64,000 bases of DNA. Source: Rhodopseudomonas palustris (GTDB taxonomy: Bacteria; Pseudomonadota; Alphaproteobacteria; Rhizobiales; Xanthobacteraceae). Positions 43,767 to 52,318 of the stretch are shown piece after piece. Each line of letters begins with the position of its first letter. Within the stretch, counting starts at the first letter, position 1. Made by a program: the position numbers and the translations under genes. The notes below the pieces were generated by a model. That model did not search any database. It was not told the DNA's origin and saw only the letters and a program-made list of their open reading frames with translations. Location of the stretch: positions 62,001 through 126,000 of the forward strand of contig NZ_QYYD01000017.1 of assembly GCF_003591005.1 (NCBI RefSeq), given 5' to 3'.

Positions 43767-43837
43767 CGGCCCGCTGTAGCGGCTGCTGACAGAGCCGATC
43801 CTCCTCGATGGATTCAAACTGCATTTCCACACGGTGC

Positions 43838-43958
43838 CGTCATCCTGAGGTGCCCGCAGGGCCGCGCTCAGCGCGGCCCTGCGGGCCTCGAAGGATGAGC
43901 CGCAGGGCACCTTGGCCGCATCCTTCGAGGCGCACTACGCGCGCACCTCAGGATGACG
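43838..43958. repeat. Palindromic repeat, family R5 (CGTCATCCTGAGG ends)
   Basis: The element runs from CGTCATCCTGAGGTGCCCGC to GCGCACCTCAGGATGACG. Inner arms include CCTCGAAGGATG and CATCCTTCGAGG plus a perfect GGGCCGCGCTCAGCGCGGCCC hairpin. It lies between ferrochelatase and the stomatin-like gene. Confidence 0.83.
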
Positions 43959-44158
43959 ACTCTGTGCTTGAGGACATTTCGATCGATCTGATGTCATGCT
44001 CCAGCTGCCGCAATCGCCGCAGGATCGCCGCTCGCTTTCGCGGCGCGCTAACCTTACACTCCTGACCGACGACCCATCACCGAGTTTCGCCGCGCGGGCG
44101 AGCGCATTGCCGTCGCCGCGCCGGCTTGCGCGCGCGGGCGGCCCCCAGGAGACGCCAA

Positions 44159-45154
44159 ATGTATAATCTGTCCGGCTTCGACATCTTCGCCATCCTGATC
44201 GTGCTGCTGGTGATCCTGACGCTGTTCGCCGGCGTCAAGACGGTGCCGCAGGGCTACAACTGGACGATCGAGCGGTTCGGCAAGTTCACCCGCACGCTGG
44301 CCCCGGGCCTCAATCTGATCATCCCGTATTTCGATCGCGTCGGCCGCAAGATGAACGTGATGGAGCAGGTGCTCGAGATTCCGCAGCAGGAAGTCATCAC
44401 CAAGGATAATGCCAGCGTCACCGCGGACGGCGTCGCGTTCTTCCAGGTGTTCGACGCCGCCAAGGCGAGCTACGAGGTGGCCAATCTGGAGCAGGGGATC
44501 ATCGTGCTGACGATGACCAACATCCGCTCGGTGATGGGCTCGATGGATCTCGACCAGGTGCTGTCGCATCGCGACGAGATCAACGAGCGGCTGCTGCGCG
44601 TTGTCGACGCCGCGGTGTCGCCATGGGGCGTCAAGGTCAACCGCATCGAGATCAAGGACATCGTGCCGCCGGCCGATCTGGTCGAAGCGATGGGCCGGCA
44701 GATGAAGGCCGAGCGCGTCAAGCGCGCCGACATCCTGCAGGCCGAAGGCGCGCGGCAGTCGGAGATCCTCCGTGCCGAGGGTGCCAAGCAGGGCCAGATC
44801 CTGCAGGCCGAAGGCCGGCGCGAGGCCGCGTTCCGCGACGCCGAGGCGCGCGAACGAAGCGCCGAGGCCGAAGCGCGCGCCACCCAGATGGTCAGCGAGG
44901 CGATCTCCAAAGGCGACGTCGCGGCGCTGAACTACTTCATTGCCGACAAATACATCAAAGCGTTCGGCCAGCTCGCCGAGTCGCCAAACCAGAAGGTGAT
45001 CATGCTGCCGGTCGAGGCGATGAGCATGTTGGGCTCACTCGCCGGCATCGGCGAAATTGCCAAGGCGACGTTCGGCGAAAGCGCCGCCTCCGCCCAAGCC
45101 GCCGCCCGCCGCAGCGGCTCCGTGCCGCCGGCCGGGCCGACGAAGGCGTCGTGA
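44159..45154 (+). CDS. Stomatin/prohibitin (SPFH) domain protein, QmcA-like
   Basis: This 331-residue band-7 protein has one N-terminal membrane helix (about residues 7-25) and an SPFH domain. The domain is recognisable in [19 protein letters not shown] and the [19 protein letters not shown] strand pair. A long coiled coil (about residues 185-250) of repeated Ala/Glu/Arg with [20 protein letters not shown] follows. Such proteins form large rings in membrane microdomains and work with NfeD proteins and FtsH-type proteases. The next gene on the strand is NfeD-like, separated by two palindromic repeats. Start ATG 44159 has CCAGGAGA before it. The C-terminal tail is Ala/Ser/Pro-rich. Confidence 0.9.
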   Translation: MYNLSGFDIFAILIVLLVILTLFAGVKTVPQGYNWTIERFGKFTRTLAPGLNLIIPYFDRVGRKMNVMEQVLEIPQQEVITKDNASVTADGVAFFQVFDAAKASYEVANLEQGIIVLTMTNIRSVMGSMDLDQVLSHRDEINERLLRVVDAAVSPWGVKVNRIEIKDIVPPADLVEAMGRQMKAERVKRADILQAEGARQSEILRAEGAKQGQILQAEGRREAAFRDAEARERSAEAEARATQMVSEAISKGDVAALNYFIADKYIKAFGQLAESPNQKVIMLPVEAMSMLGSLAGIGEIAKATFGESAASAQAAARRSGSVPPAGPTKAS

Positions 45155-45205
45155 GCGCTGGCGGGACCGCACCGACCTATCGCAATGAGGCACCACCTCT
45201 CCACC

Positions 45206-45295
45206 CGTCATGCCCGGCCTTGTGCCGGGCATCCACGCCTTACTGACGACAACGCAGAAAAGGCGTGGATGGCCGGGACAAGCCCGGCCATGACG
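45206..45295. repeat. Palindromic repeat, family R4
   Basis: This copy runs from CGTCATGCCCGGCC to AAGCCCGGCCATGACG and has the inner ATCCACGCC / GGCGTGGATGG arms. It lies between the stomatin and NfeD genes. Confidence 0.82.
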
Positions 45296-45347
45296 GGGAG
45301 AGGCAAGCGTGACACGCAAAGTTCGAGCAAGGCCAACCACCTCTCCC

Positions 45348-45430
45348 CGTCATTGCGAGGAGCGCAGCGACGAAGCAATCCAGGAGCCCCGTACACGGCC
45401 CTGGATTGCTTCGCTTCGCTCGCAATGACG
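45348..45430. repeat. Palindromic repeat, family R3
   Basis: This copy runs from CGTCATTGCGAGGAGCG to GCTCGCAATGACG with the GAAGCAATCCAG / CTGGATTGCTTCG inner hairpin. It ends 32 bases before the NfeD-like start codon, so it lies in the 5' part of that gene's message if the two genes are cotranscribed. Confidence 0.85.
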
Positions 45431-45462
45431 GGCTACACTGAGCGCCTCTGCAAGGTGCGATC

Positions 45463-45924
45463 ATGACTGACCTTTTCATCTCGCTCGGTGCCTGGAATTG
45501 GCTGATCGTCGGCTTCATCCTGATGGCGCTGGAGCTGCTGGCGCCGGGGATCTTCCTGTTCTGGCTCGGCCTCGCCGCGCTGCTGACCGGGCTGGCGACG
45601 TTTGCGTTCGCGGCGGTGGCCGCGCTGTCGTGGCAGGCGCAATTCCTGCTATTCGCCGTGCTGGCCGTCGCGGCCGTGCCGCTGTGGCGTCGGGTGGCGC
45701 GCGGCGGCGAGGCGGAATCCACCGCCACCAACCCGTTTCTCAACCGCCGCACCGACGCGCTGGTCGGCCGCGAATTCACTTTGGAAAGGCCGATCGTCGG
45801 CGGCGTCGGCTCGGTGCGGATCGACGACACCTTCTGGCGCGTCACCGGCCCGGATGTCCCGGCGGGAAGCCGCGTGAAGATCGTGCAGGCGGACGGGGTG
45901 AATTTGATCGTGGCGGCGGTGTAG
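45463..45924 (+). CDS. NfeD-like protein (short form)
   Basis: This 153-residue protein has three membrane helices in the first half, starting with WNWLIVGFILMALELLAPGI, and a small OB-fold domain (about residues 90-150). The OB fold shows the NfeD pattern DALVGREFTLERPIVGG then GSVRIDDTFWRVTGPDVPAG. Short NfeD proteins partner with SPFH proteins; the QmcA-like gene is directly upstream. The start ATG 45463 follows GCAAGGTGC. Two palindromic repeats separate it from its partner gene. Confidence 0.88.
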   Translation: MTDLFISLGAWNWLIVGFILMALELLAPGIFLFWLGLAALLTGLATFAFAAVAALSWQAQFLLFAVLAVAAVPLWRRVARGGEAESTATNPFLNRRTDALVGREFTLERPIVGGVGSVRIDDTFWRVTGPDVPAGSRVKIVQADGVNLIVAAV

Positions 45925-45952
45925 CCGACTTCGTCCTTTGCCTCACGCCCGG

Positions 45953-46074
45953 CGTCATCCTGAGGCGCCGCCGCGCAGCGGCGGCCTCGAAGGATGGGCC
46001 ACAAGGATCATGCGCCGGCGCGCGCGTCCGCATCCTTCGAGGCTCGCCTCACGGGCGAGCGCCTCAGGATGACG
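45953..46074. repeat. Palindromic repeat, family R5
   Basis: This copy runs from CGTCATCCTGAGGCGCC to CGCCTCAGGATGACG, with inner CCTCGAAGGATG and GCATCCTTCGAGG arms. It lies between the convergent NfeD and KdsD genes. Confidence 0.83.
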
Positions 46075-46115
46075 GCGCAGAATGCGGGGAGATGCCGAGC
46101 CGACGGGCGTGGGCC

Positions 46116-47129
46116 TTACGCCACCCCGGCCCGCAGCAAATCGTGCAGGTGCACGATGCCGACCGGCTTTTTGCCTTCGGTCACCAGCAGCGCGGTGATC
46201 TTCGAGGAGTTCAGCAGCTCGAGCGTCTCGCCGGCCAAAAGGTTCGGGCTGATCGTCTTCGGGCGCTTGGTCATCACCTCGTCGACGGTGGCGGTCATCA
46301 GGTCCGGGCGCATGTGGCGGCGCAGGTCGCCGTCGGTGACGATGCCGGCGATCGCGCCGCTGCCATCGACGATGCCGACGCAGCCAAAGCCCTTGGCGGA
46401 CATCTCGACCAGCGCGTCCGACATCTTGGTGCCGAGCGGCTTCAGCGGCACGGCGTCGCCGGTGTGCATCAGGTCGCGGGCGTATTTCAGCATCGCGCCG
46501 AGCTTGCCGCCCGGATGCAGCACGCTGAAATCGGTCGAGGTGAAGCCGCGGCTCTCGAGCAGCGCGATCGCGATCGCGTCGCCGAGCGCCAGCATCATCA
46601 GCGACGAGGTGGTCGGCGCCAGATTGTGCGGGCAGGCCTCGCGCGCCTTCGGCAGCGTCAGCGCGATGTCGGCGGCCTGCGCCAGCGTCGAGCCCGGGTC
46701 CGACGTCATCGCGATCAGCGCGATTTTGAAGCGCTTGGCGTAGCTGATCAGGTTCTTCATTTCCGGCTGCTCGCCGGACCACGACATTGCCAGGATGATA
46801 TCGTCGGCGGTGATCATGCCGAGGTCGCCATGGCTGGCTTCCGAGGCGTGGACGAAGAACGCCGGCGTGCCGGTCGACGCGAAGGTCGCAGCGATCTTGC
46901 GGCCGATATGGCCGGACTTACCGAGGCCGGTGATGATCAGCCGGCCCTTGCCTGACTGCACCATCTCCACGGCGGCCACGAAGGCGGCGCCGAGCTCGCC
47001 GCGCAGCGCCGCGGCAAGCGCCGTGACGCCATCGGCTTCCGACTCCAGCGTGCGCAGGGCCGAGGGAATGGCGGCAAGGGCAGGAGCGGTCATCGCGGAT
47101 TTCGTGGTGCGGGGTTTGGAAAGAGCCAT
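46116..47129 (-). CDS. kdsD: Arabinose-5-phosphate isomerase (KdsD/KpsF/GutQ family)
   Basis: The enzyme interconverts ribulose-5-phosphate and arabinose-5-phosphate, the first step to KDO for lipopolysaccharide. A SIS domain covers about residues 45-180, with ITGLGKSGHIGRKIAATFAS and the conserved HASEASHGDLGMI. The CPHNLAPTTSSLMMLALGDA stretch near residue 170 is diagnostic. Two CBS domains follow (about 210-330), with GFGCVGIVDGSGAIAGIVTDGDLRRHM and a C-terminal GIVHLHDLLRAGVA. Length is 337 residues. I start at ATG 47129, far inside a longer frame that runs through the promoter region. It is divergent from the outer-membrane barrel gene. Confidence 0.92.
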   Translation of the reverse strand: MALSKPRTTKSAMTAPALAAIPSALRTLESEADGVTALAAALRGELGAAFVAAVEMVQSGKGRLIITGLGKSGHIGRKIAATFASTGTPAFFVHASEASHGDLGMITADDIILAMSWSGEQPEMKNLISYAKRFKIALIAMTSDPGSTLAQAADIALTLPKAREACPHNLAPTTSSLMMLALGDAIAIALLESRGFTSTDFSVLHPGGKLGAMLKYARDLMHTGDAVPLKPLGTKMSDALVEMSAKGFGCVGIVDGSGAIAGIVTDGDLRRHMRPDLMTATVDEVMTKRPKTISPNLLAGETLELLNSSKITALLVTEGKKPVGIVHLHDLLRAGVA

Positions 47130-47353
47130 GCAAATTCCCGAAGCATGAGCCGAAGCGGCCGGACCTCTTCCTAGCATGCCACGGTACGGGAAGCGACGCG
47201 CCCGGGCACGAACCGGAAAGGTTCTCAACCGCTCGTTAGGACCGTTTCTCAACCCCTCCTTAACCATAAACGTTTTAACTCCATTAACGATGATCAGCGC
47301 CGCTCCGCTGGCTCGTCCGCGTATGAAATTGAATTTGTTGAGGTTTTTAGGTC

Positions 47354-49054
47354 GTGACGGCGGCGTCAGCATTGCGCTCTTCCCGGCCAGCAGCATGGCT
47401 GCTGGCCGCTGCCGCGTGCGCGCTGCTGGTGCCGATCGGCCCGGCGCAGGCGCAGAGCCTGACCCGCGACCTGTTCAGGGCAGAGCCGGGCGCTTTCGTC
47501 CCAGCCCAGGATCGTCCGCTGCAGCGCCTCGCGCAGCCGGCACGGCCGGGGCAGGCCGATCCGTTCGATACCGACGACATGCGCGGAACGCGCAACGCGC
47601 GGGCCCGGCCGGGCGCCGCGCCTGAATTCGGGCTGCAGCGCCCGAGCCTCGGCGCCGGCGGCACCGGCTATGACGCGCTCGGCCGCAAGCGCCAGCAGCC
47701 CAAGATTCTGCCCGGTGCACCGCGGCCGAGATCGATCGGCCCCGGCTCGCCGGTGGTGACGCCTGTGCCGCCGCCCGCCCGGCCGCTGCCGCCCTCACAG
47801 GCCGCCGCCAAGCAGCCGGTCGCCGCCGCCTTCCGGGGCACGCTGCCCGGCCAGCCGCTACGCCGCCGGCTCAAGGTCGACGACGATCCGTTCGGCCCGG
47901 TCGGCGACTACGCCGGCAGCTTCCTGATCAAGGGCGCGCTCGAGCTGAACGGCGGCTACGATACCAATCCGGGCCGCATTGCCACGCCGCAGGCGTCCGG
48001 CTTCTACAAGGTGTCGCCCGAGCTGATGGTGAGCTCGGACTGGGACCGGCACGCGCTTGTCGCCGATCTGCGCGGTTCGTTCACCGGCTACGGCCACGAG
48101 TTCAACAATCCGACCAGCGGGGTCACCTCGGCGCCGCGGGTGCTGGACCGCCCCGATTTCGACGGCCATATCGACGGTCGGCTCGATGTCAGCCGCGACA
48201 CCAGGCTGCTCGGTCAGGGCCGTGTGATCGTCGGCACCGACAATCCCGGCAGCCCGAACAACGTGGCGGGTCTACAGAAATTCCCGGTCTACACCCAGGT
48301 CGGCGTGTCGGGCGGCGTCGATCAGACCTTCAACCGGTTGCAGGTCACGGCGATCGGCGGCGTCGATCGTCGCACCTTTCAACAGTCGGTGTTCACCGAC
48401 GGCAACACCGAGCCGAACACCGACCGTAACTTCAACCAATATGCCGGCACCGGCCGTGTCAGCTACGAAGTGTTGCCGTGGCTCAAGCCGTTCGTCGAGG
48501 GTCAGTACAGCGAGCGCCAATACGAGACGCCGGTCGACCGCTACGGCTATCGGCGCGACAGCACGGGCGGTTACTTCAAGGGCGGCACCAGCTTCGAGCT
48601 GAGCCGGCTGCTGACCGGTGAGGCCTCGATCGGCTGGGCGTCGCGCACCTACACCGATCCGCGGCTGCTTCCGCTCGACGGCCTGCTCACCAGCGCGTCG
48701 CTGATCTGGACGGTGACGCCGCTGAGCAGGTTTCGGCTCACTGCCGACACCTCAATCGATGAATCTCCGCTCGCCGGCGTCTCCGGCGTGCTCACCCGCA
48801 CCTACACGGCCCAGGTCGACCACGACTTCCGCCGCTGGCTGACCGCGATCGGCAAGTTCACCTATGCGACCTACGACTACCAGGGCTCCGGCCGCAACGA
48901 CCGCTTCACCTCGGTCGAAGGCAACCTGGTCTACAAGATGAGCCGCCAACTCTGGGTCAAAGGCACCCTGCGCCGCGACCAACTCGACTCCAATGTGGTC
49001 GGCGGCAGCTACAACGCCACGGTGGTGATGCTCGGCGTCAGGTTGCAGAACTAA
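47354..49054 (+). CDS. Outer-membrane beta-barrel protein with long Pro/Arg-rich N-terminal part
   Basis: The 566-residue protein has a signal peptide (about residues 1-33, cleavage near AQA). A low-complexity region rich in Pro, Arg, Ala and Gly follows (about 35-170). The C-terminal 380 residues look like an outer-membrane barrel, with alternating strands such as GALELNGGYDTNPGRI, FVEGQYSERQYETPVDRYGY and the closing VGGSYNATVVMLGVRLQN. The GGYDTNPG motif recurs in the BBP2/VpsM-like outer-membrane family linked to exopolysaccharide export. The start is GTG 47354 with a weak site, and an alternative is possible. Position next to kdsD suggests an envelope-polysaccharide role. This is inference. 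Confidence 0.75.
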   Translation: MTAASALRSSRPAAWLLAAAACALLVPIGPAQAQSLTRDLFRAEPGAFVPAQDRPLQRLAQPARPGQADPFDTDDMRGTRNARARPGAAPEFGLQRPSLGAGGTGYDALGRKRQQPKILPGAPRPRSIGPGSPVVTPVPPPARPLPPSQAAAKQPVAAAFRGTLPGQPLRRRLKVDDDPFGPVGDYAGSFLIKGALELNGGYDTNPGRIATPQASGFYKVSPELMVSSDWDRHALVADLRGSFTGYGHEFNNPTSGVTSAPRVLDRPDFDGHIDGRLDVSRDTRLLGQGRVIVGTDNPGSPNNVAGLQKFPVYTQVGVSGGVDQTFNRLQVTAIGGVDRRTFQQSVFTDGNTEPNTDRNFNQYAGTGRVSYEVLPWLKPFVEGQYSERQYETPVDRYGYRRDSTGGYFKGGTSFELSRLLTGEASIGWASRTYTDPRLLPLDGLLTSASLIWTVTPLSRFRLTADTSIDESPLAGVSGVLTRTYTAQVDHDFRRWLTAIGKFTYATYDYQGSGRNDRFTSVEGNLVYKMSRQLWVKGTLRRDQLDSNVVGGSYNATVVMLGVRLQN

Positions 49055-49069
49055 GCCTCTCCCCGCGCC

Positions 49070-49183
49070 CCGCGCGCTCCCTCTCCCGCTTGCGAACCCG
49101 GAATCTCGAGCTTGTTGCAAAGAACAGTGGTCCAAACTTCTGGATTCCGGGTTCACGCAGCTGCGCTGCGTGCCCCGGAATGC
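49070..49183. repeat. Chimeric repeat: truncated R1 joined to R6
   Basis: The left part is R1 up to the centre of its hairpin (CGCTCCCTCTCCCGCTTGC). It switches abruptly at about 49093 to R6 sequence, GAACCCGGAATCTCGAG, which continues to TGCCCCGGAATGCC. R1 has lost its second arm and R6 its CGTCAT end, so a recombination or insertion joined them. Confidence 0.72.
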
Positions 49184-49221
49184 CATGCTTGGGGCATGGA
49201 GGAAGCCTCTCCCGCTGCACA

Positions 49222-49332
49222 GCACGCTCCCTCTCCCGCTTGCGGGAGAGGGCTGGGGTTAGGGCGACGCGCACTCAGTGCCCGGGGACCCCCCACCCCC
49301 AACCCCTCCCCGCAAGGGGAAGGGGGGAGGCA
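49222..49332. repeat. R1 plus R2 palindromic repeat pair
   Basis: R1 (about 49222-49280, core CTCTCCCGCTTGCGGGAGAG) is followed by R2 (about 49280-49332, CCCCTCCCCGCAAGGGGAAG), joined by GCGCACTCAGTGCCCGGGGA. This is the same pair and linker as at 32 and 34.9 kb in reverse order. Confidence 0.8.
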
Positions 49333-49345
49333 CAGTGTGCCCTCC

Positions 49346-49609
49346 TCAATACGGCCGTCGCGCCTTGATCCTGCGGAACCGCACGCCGCTGCCGTCGGGT
49401 AGGCGTGTGGCCACATAGCCGGCGTCGAGGCAGGCTTCGCGCTGCGGCATTTTTTCTTCCGGCGCACGGGTCGAATCCCACCACGAGGCGCGCTGCGACG
49501 CGCGCGGCAGGTCGAAGCCGAGCATCTGTTCGATCTCGTCGATGCTCAGCACCAGCTCGGTCGCGGTCTGCCGCTTCAGGTGATCGCGCAGCGGATCGAA
49601 TTTGCTCAC
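49346..49609 (-). CDS. Small DUF7662-like protein
   Basis: The 87-residue protein matches the pattern of a small family seen next to restriction or unknown genes. Its features are MSKFDPLRDHLKRQ, an LSIDEIEQMLGFDLPRAS helix, then WWDSTR and a C-terminal strand pair ending in RFRRIKARRP. I recall this pattern as DUF7662; function is unknown. It is cytoplasmic, with no membrane segment. The start is GTG 49609 with GAGGAC before it. It stands alone between repeats and the diguanylate cyclase gene, which is divergent. Confidence 0.7.
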   Translation of the reverse strand: MSKFDPLRDHLKRQTATELVLSIDEIEQMLGFDLPRASQRASWWDSTRAPEEKMPQREACLDAGYVATRLPDGSGVRFRRIKARRPY

Positions 49610-49766
49610 GTCTGCAGGTCCTCGTTCGCGCCCGATGCAGGAAAGTACAGGGCCGGTCAGTTGTCGGTCGAGCTCGGCGCGTATCGGTGAAATGCGCCGT
49701 TAACCGCCGCCCCTGTCATGGTCGCAACTTAAACGCTCCGCAAGTTTTGCGTGGCTAGCGTCCGCC

Positions 49767-51281
49767 ATGGACAGCAGCGGCGGGCTCTTCGAACGGATCA
49801 GGCAGGAAATGCGGCGAGGCCGGCGGATGTCGGCCCGGCTCCTGATCATTTCGTCGATCGTCACGGTGTTGGGCTTTTCCGGCGTCTGCGGCAGCATCAT
49901 GCTGGAGATGCGCCGCAGTGCCCAGGAACTGGCGCGCCAGACGCAGGAAAATCTCGCCTCGACGATCGGCGCCGACATCAACCGCAACATCGAACTGTAC
50001 GACCTGTCGCTGCGAGCGGTCGTCAGCAGTCTCGCTCTGCCCGAACTGGCGCAGGTCGACGCCAAGATCCGCAATCTGATCCTGTTCGATCACTCGGTGT
50101 CGGCGAAGCATTTCGGCCCGATGCAGGTGTTCGATCCGACCGGCAGGCTGTGGCTGGACTCGGCGACGCTGACGCCGCAGAGCGTCGATCGCGCCGGCGA
50201 GGAATTCTTCCGCGTCCATGTCGAGCAGCCCGATCTTGGCCTGTATATCAGCCGGCCGATGCAGCATCGCGGCACCTATTCGGTGGTGCTGAGCCGGCGC
50301 GTCTCGGCACCCGACGGCAGTTTGGCCGGCGTCGTCGCCGGCTCGATCCGCTTCAGCTATTTCAAGGACCTGTTCAACCGCCTGCATCTCGCCCCGCAGG
50401 ACGTCATCGCGGTGGTGGCACGCGACGGCACGCTGATGATGCGAACGCCGTTCGATCCCGGGCTGCTCGGCACCAACGTGATGACCAATATCGGCATCGA
50501 CAAGCTGCTCGGCCAGCGCCGCGGCTGGTTCAGCGGTCACGGCAAGATCGACAAGATCGGCCGGATGTACGTCTGGGCCGACAGCAGTCGGCCGCTGATC
50601 GTGCTGGTCGGCCGGTCGTGGGACGACGTCTTCGTGATGTGGCGACAGGAGGCGCTGCGGATCGGCGCCATTCTGCTGGTGCTCGCCGTCATCGTTGCCG
50701 GCTTCACGGTATTCTTCATCCGCGAGATCGACCGCCGTGCCGACGCCGAGCGCCGGCTGGAAGAGCTGGCGACCACCGACGGGCTGACCGGGCTGACCAA
50801 CCGCCGCAAATTCGATCTGGTGATGGATCGCGAATGGCGCCGCGCGGTACGTTCGGCAACGCCGATCTCGCTGCTGATCATCGACGCCGATCACTTCAAA
50901 TCGTTCAACGACAATTTCGGCCATCAGGCCGGTGATCAGGTGTTGGTCGGCATCGCGCTGTGCATCGCCGACTCGGCGGCACGTGCCGCCGACTGCGCCG
51001 CCCGATTCGGCGGCGAAGAATTCGCCGTGCTGCTGCCGGGCATGAATGCAACGCAGTCGCAGGGCGTCGCCGAAACGATCCGCCGCAAGGTCGAGCTGTG
51101 GTCGGAAGGGCAGGCCGGCGTGACCGTCAGTATCGGCGTCGCCAGCATGACCCCGGCACCGTCACAACATTGGTCGGTGCTGTTCGAGGCCGCTGACAAA
51201 GCGCTGTATGCCGCCAAGGACCTCGGCCGCAACCGCTGCGTGGTCGCGGCCAGCCGCGCCGACCTTAATCTGGTCGCCTGA
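49767..51281 (+). CDS. Membrane diguanylate cyclase with periplasmic sensor domain
   Basis: This 504-residue protein makes the second messenger c-di-GMP. Two membrane helices (about residues 23-45 and 293-313) enclose a periplasmic domain of about 245 residues with Cache-like pattern (HFGPMQVFDPTGRLWLDS, VVLSRRVSAPDGSLAGVVAG). The C-terminal GGDEF domain starts at TTDGLTGLTNRRKFD and has the active loop RFGGEEFAVLLPG near residue 417. An inhibitory I-site RxxD is present as RAAD five residues before GGEEF, so product inhibition is expected. The ligand is unknown. The gene appears monocistronic and converges on galU. Confidence 0.92.
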   Translation: MDSSGGLFERIRQEMRRGRRMSARLLIISSIVTVLGFSGVCGSIMLEMRRSAQELARQTQENLASTIGADINRNIELYDLSLRAVVSSLALPELAQVDAKIRNLILFDHSVSAKHFGPMQVFDPTGRLWLDSATLTPQSVDRAGEEFFRVHVEQPDLGLYISRPMQHRGTYSVVLSRRVSAPDGSLAGVVAGSIRFSYFKDLFNRLHLAPQDVIAVVARDGTLMMRTPFDPGLLGTNVMTNIGIDKLLGQRRGWFSGHGKIDKIGRMYVWADSSRPLIVLVGRSWDDVFVMWRQEALRIGAILLVLAVIVAGFTVFFIREIDRRADAERRLEELATTDGLTGLTNRRKFDLVMDREWRRAVRSATPISLLIIDADHFKSFNDNFGHQAGDQVLVGIALCIADSAARAADCAARFGGEEFAVLLPGMNATQSQGVAETIRRKVELWSEGQAGVTVSIGVASMTPAPSQHWSVLFEAADKALYAAKDLGRNRCVVAASRADLNLVA

Positions 51282-51289
51282 ACTTTGCC

Positions 51290-52165
51290 TCAGCCGCCAA
51301 GATAGCGCTTCATGTCGGCCACCAGGCCGTCGCGCAGGTCGGGACGGCGCATCCCAAACGCGATGTTGGCGCGCAGGAAGCCGGCCTTCGAGCCGCAATC
51401 ATGACGCTCGCCCTCGAACTCGACGCCGTAGAACTTCTGCGTCCTGGCGAGCCCGATCATCGCGTCGGTCAGTTGAATCTCGCCGCCAGCGCCGCGCTCC
51501 TGCGTGGCCAGGATCTGGAAGATCTCCGGCTGCAGGATATAGCGACCCGAGATCGACAGGTTCGACGGTGCCGTGCCGGGCGCCGGCTTCTCGACCATGC
51601 CGTCGATTTCGAACATCTTGCCGTCGCGCTTGCCGACGCCGCAGATGCCGTATTGATGCGTCTTGTCGGTCGGCACTTCCTCGACCGCGATGACGTTGGT
51701 CTTGTCGCCGAGCTTTTCGGCCGCGAGGATCATCTGCTTCAGGCAGCCCGGATCGTTCAGAACCAGCTCGTCCGGCAGAACCACCGCGAACGGCTCGTTG
51801 CCGACGATGTCGCGCGCGCACCACACCGCGTGACCCAGCCCGTGCGGCGCCTGCTGGCGGGTGAAGCTCATCGCGCCGGCTTCCGGCTGATCCCGCGCCA
51901 GGATGTCCATCTCGCTTTTCTTGTTGCGCTTCTCCAGCGTCACATCGAGCTCGAACTGGCGGTCGAAATGATCCTCGATGACGCCCTTGTTGCGGCCGGT
52001 GACGAAGATGAAATGCTCGATCCCGGCTTCCTTGGCCTCGTCGACGACGTATTGTATCAGCGGCTTGTCGACGATCGTCAGCATTTCCTTCGGCATCGCC
52101 TTGGTGGCGGGAAGGACGCGGGTGCCGAGGCCGGCGACCGGAAAAACGGCTTTGCGGATTTTCAT
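51290..52165 (-). CDS. galU: UTP-glucose-1-phosphate uridylyltransferase
   Basis: The enzyme makes UDP-glucose from UTP and glucose-1-phosphate for envelope polysaccharides. The nucleotide-binding motif is AVFPVAGLGTRVLPATKAMPKEM near residue 7, with the G-X-G-T-R-X4-P-K core. Further family stretches are VDKPLIQYVVDEA, HGLGHAVWCA, and VEKPAPGTAPSNL with the sugar-binding Glu-Lys. Length (291 residues) is normal. I use ATG 52165; an upstream in-frame start adds 19 residues without family similarity. It is convergent with the diguanylate cyclase gene, with only eight bases between the stops. Confidence 0.94.
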   Translation of the reverse strand: MKIRKAVFPVAGLGTRVLPATKAMPKEMLTIVDKPLIQYVVDEAKEAGIEHFIFVTGRNKGVIEDHFDRQFELDVTLEKRNKKSEMDILARDQPEAGAMSFTRQQAPHGLGHAVWCARDIVGNEPFAVVLPDELVLNDPGCLKQMILAAEKLGDKTNVIAVEEVPTDKTHQYGICGVGKRDGKMFEIDGMVEKPAPGTAPSNLSISGRYILQPEIFQILATQERGAGGEIQLTDAMIGLARTQKFYGVEFEGERHDCGSKAGFLRANIAFGMRRPDLRDGLVADMKRYLGG

Positions 52166-52318
52166 GGGGCGATGATCTTTCGAAAGCGGCAGGAACGAGC
52201 GGGGGATCGTTGCAGCCTGCAACCAAGGCGGATGTGTGAAGGTTCCTTGTTGGTAGCAGGACGTCGTTAACGGCAGAATGTCACGTCCGACGCCGCGGCG
52301 TCGGACCAGGATGGCACA

